Assembly (NCBI GenBank): GCA_019321725.1
Contig: CM033109.1
Coordinates: 4,929,993-4,993,992, forward strand
Source of the DNA: Paulownia fortunei
Lineage: Eukaryota > Streptophyta > Magnoliopsida > Lamiales > Paulowniaceae
DNA length: 64,000 nucleotides
Direction: 5' to 3'
Made by a program: the position numbers and the translations under genes. Below are positions 63,701-64,000 of this stretch, piece after piece. The notes beneath the pieces were generated by a model, which was not told the DNA's origin, searched no databases, and saw only the letters and a list, made by a program, of their open reading frames with translations. Each line of letters begins with the position of its first letter. Within the stretch, counting starts at the first letter, position 1.

Positions 63701-63903
63701 AGACAAATGTATAAAAAAAATGAGATTTTAGCGAATGATACACAATAATTAAACAATTCTTAGTGTAAATTCTTTCAATCCAATGCCCTAGCGTCAAGAA
63801 TATCTAACCAATCTTAGTTGATGTGTTAGCTTTAGGAGACCAATTTCTAAATTGCCATACCTCAAACATGATGTGGACCACTCACTTGCCAAACATGAAG
63901 TAC
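54755..63903 (-). CDS. NADK1: NAD kinase, NADK1-type (5' end outside the window)
   Basis: ATP-dependent NAD+ kinase making NADP+, of the cytosolic plant NADK1 type. Minus-strand exons: 63903-63861 (tentative), 62620-62446, 61860-61747, 61603-61509, 60141-60035, 59517-59444, 57998-57920, 57809-57496 and 55063-54755. They join in frame with GT-AG borders to about 436 residues. The acidic, Ser-rich N-terminal part ([11 protein letters not shown]) precedes the kinase fold: [23 protein letters not shown], the nucleotide-binding [32 protein letters not shown], then the NADK signature [20 protein letters not shown]. The C terminus is [39 protein letters not shown] and [13 protein letters not shown]. 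The first exons and ATG are beyond 64000. The acceptor at 62621 (TTGCAG) was preferred because it joins in frame to the 63861 exon; another AG lies at 62634-62635. A tRNA-Cys gene lies antisense in the last intron. Confidence 0.9.
55655..56260. other. Segment unique to duplication unit B, in the last NADK1 intron
   Basis: About 600 bases with no match in unit A. It is either an insertion in unit B or a deletion from unit A. I see no terminal inverted repeats. One open frame (55735-55974, plus strand) has no recognisable domain. Confidence 0.5.
56604..56675 (+). tRNA. tRNA-Cys (GCA), copy 2, nested in a NADK1 intron
   Basis: Identical over 72 bases to the copy at 52707, with the same stems, GCA anticodon and A/B boxes. 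It lies in the 2.4 kb last intron of NADK1 (55064-57495), on the opposite strand. A T-rich stretch with a run of T follows about 15 bases downstream as a likely terminator. Perfect identity, although the surrounding duplicated DNA has diverged, argues that both genes are under selection or that the tRNA copies are being homogenised. Confidence 0.95.
62621..63860. other. NADK1 intron (between the first two exons seen)
   Basis: AT-rich sequence between the tentative exon at 63861-63903 and the exon at 62446-62620. No other gene is supported. Plus-strand frames such as 63531-63731 have no domain. If the 63861 exon is wrong, this stretch is simply the 5' intron or flank. Confidence 0.5.
63861..63903 (-). 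other. Tentative 5' exon of NADK1 within the window
   Basis: A 43-base stretch bounded by TTTAG before it and GAG|GTATGG after it on the minus strand. One frame is open ([13 protein letters not shown]) and joins in phase through the TTGCAG acceptor at 62621-62623 to ELNVERAG. It is supported only by splice consensus and frame compatibility. Confidence 0.4.
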
Positions 63904-64000
63904 CTAAATAAAATGATATAGAACTTGATCATTTGTTACTGAGATTCAAACAGACAATCACATTTAAATTAATATGGGTTGATTCTTATCCACTCCCTTA

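Noticed and set aside
1..64000. CRISPR arrays, operons, Shine-Dalgarno sites or other prokaryotic systems
   Set aside because: The genes are intron-split plant nuclear genes. The only short tandem repeats are microsatellites and small tandem duplications.

Overview
This window is nuclear DNA from a flowering plant, most likely a eudicot. Its genes are sparse and split by introns with GT-AG borders. The intergenic DNA is very AT-rich, with microsatellites, MITE-like elements and a retrotransposon LTR remnant. The proteins are typical angiosperm families: a plastid phospholipase A1, a RETICULATA-related protein, DUF604 glycosyltransferases and a cytosolic-type NAD kinase. I cannot name the species from sequence alone.

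Layout. (1) 1913-3433, + strand: an intronless PLA1-Igamma3-type chloroplast lipase. (2) 3434-11541: an 8.1 kb gene-free stretch with a probable Copia solo LTR, a diverged repeat, a (CA)n tract and a perfect hairpin. (3) 11542-17300, + strand: an eight-exon RETICULATA-RELATED (RER4-like) gene, resolved to a 400-residue protein. (4) 18603-48842, - strand: a head-to-tail array of four paralogous DUF604/GT31-like putative glycosyltransferases, called A to D here. Each has the same three-exon, phase-0 structure and each is open from start to stop. Copy A needs a GC-AG first intron. The spacers hold MITE-like elements, old duplicated noncoding blocks and an orphan ORF. (5) 50402-63903, - strand: most of an NAD kinase gene (NADK1 type), whose 5' end runs off the window. 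Its 3' part has been duplicated in tandem. The downstream copy is a broken NADK fragment. Both units carry an identical tRNA-Cys(GCA) gene, which in the intact copy lies antisense inside the last NADK1 intron.

The genes are independent housekeeping or metabolic loci, not a pathway cluster. The only functional grouping is the four-copy glycosyltransferase array. The most notable features are structural: the tandem array with one non-canonical splice donor, and the partial NADK1 plus tRNA-Cys duplication. Exon borders were set by reading splice consensus, reading frame and agreement among paralogues. No transcript data or database searches were available, and family assignments come from recognition of conserved motifs.
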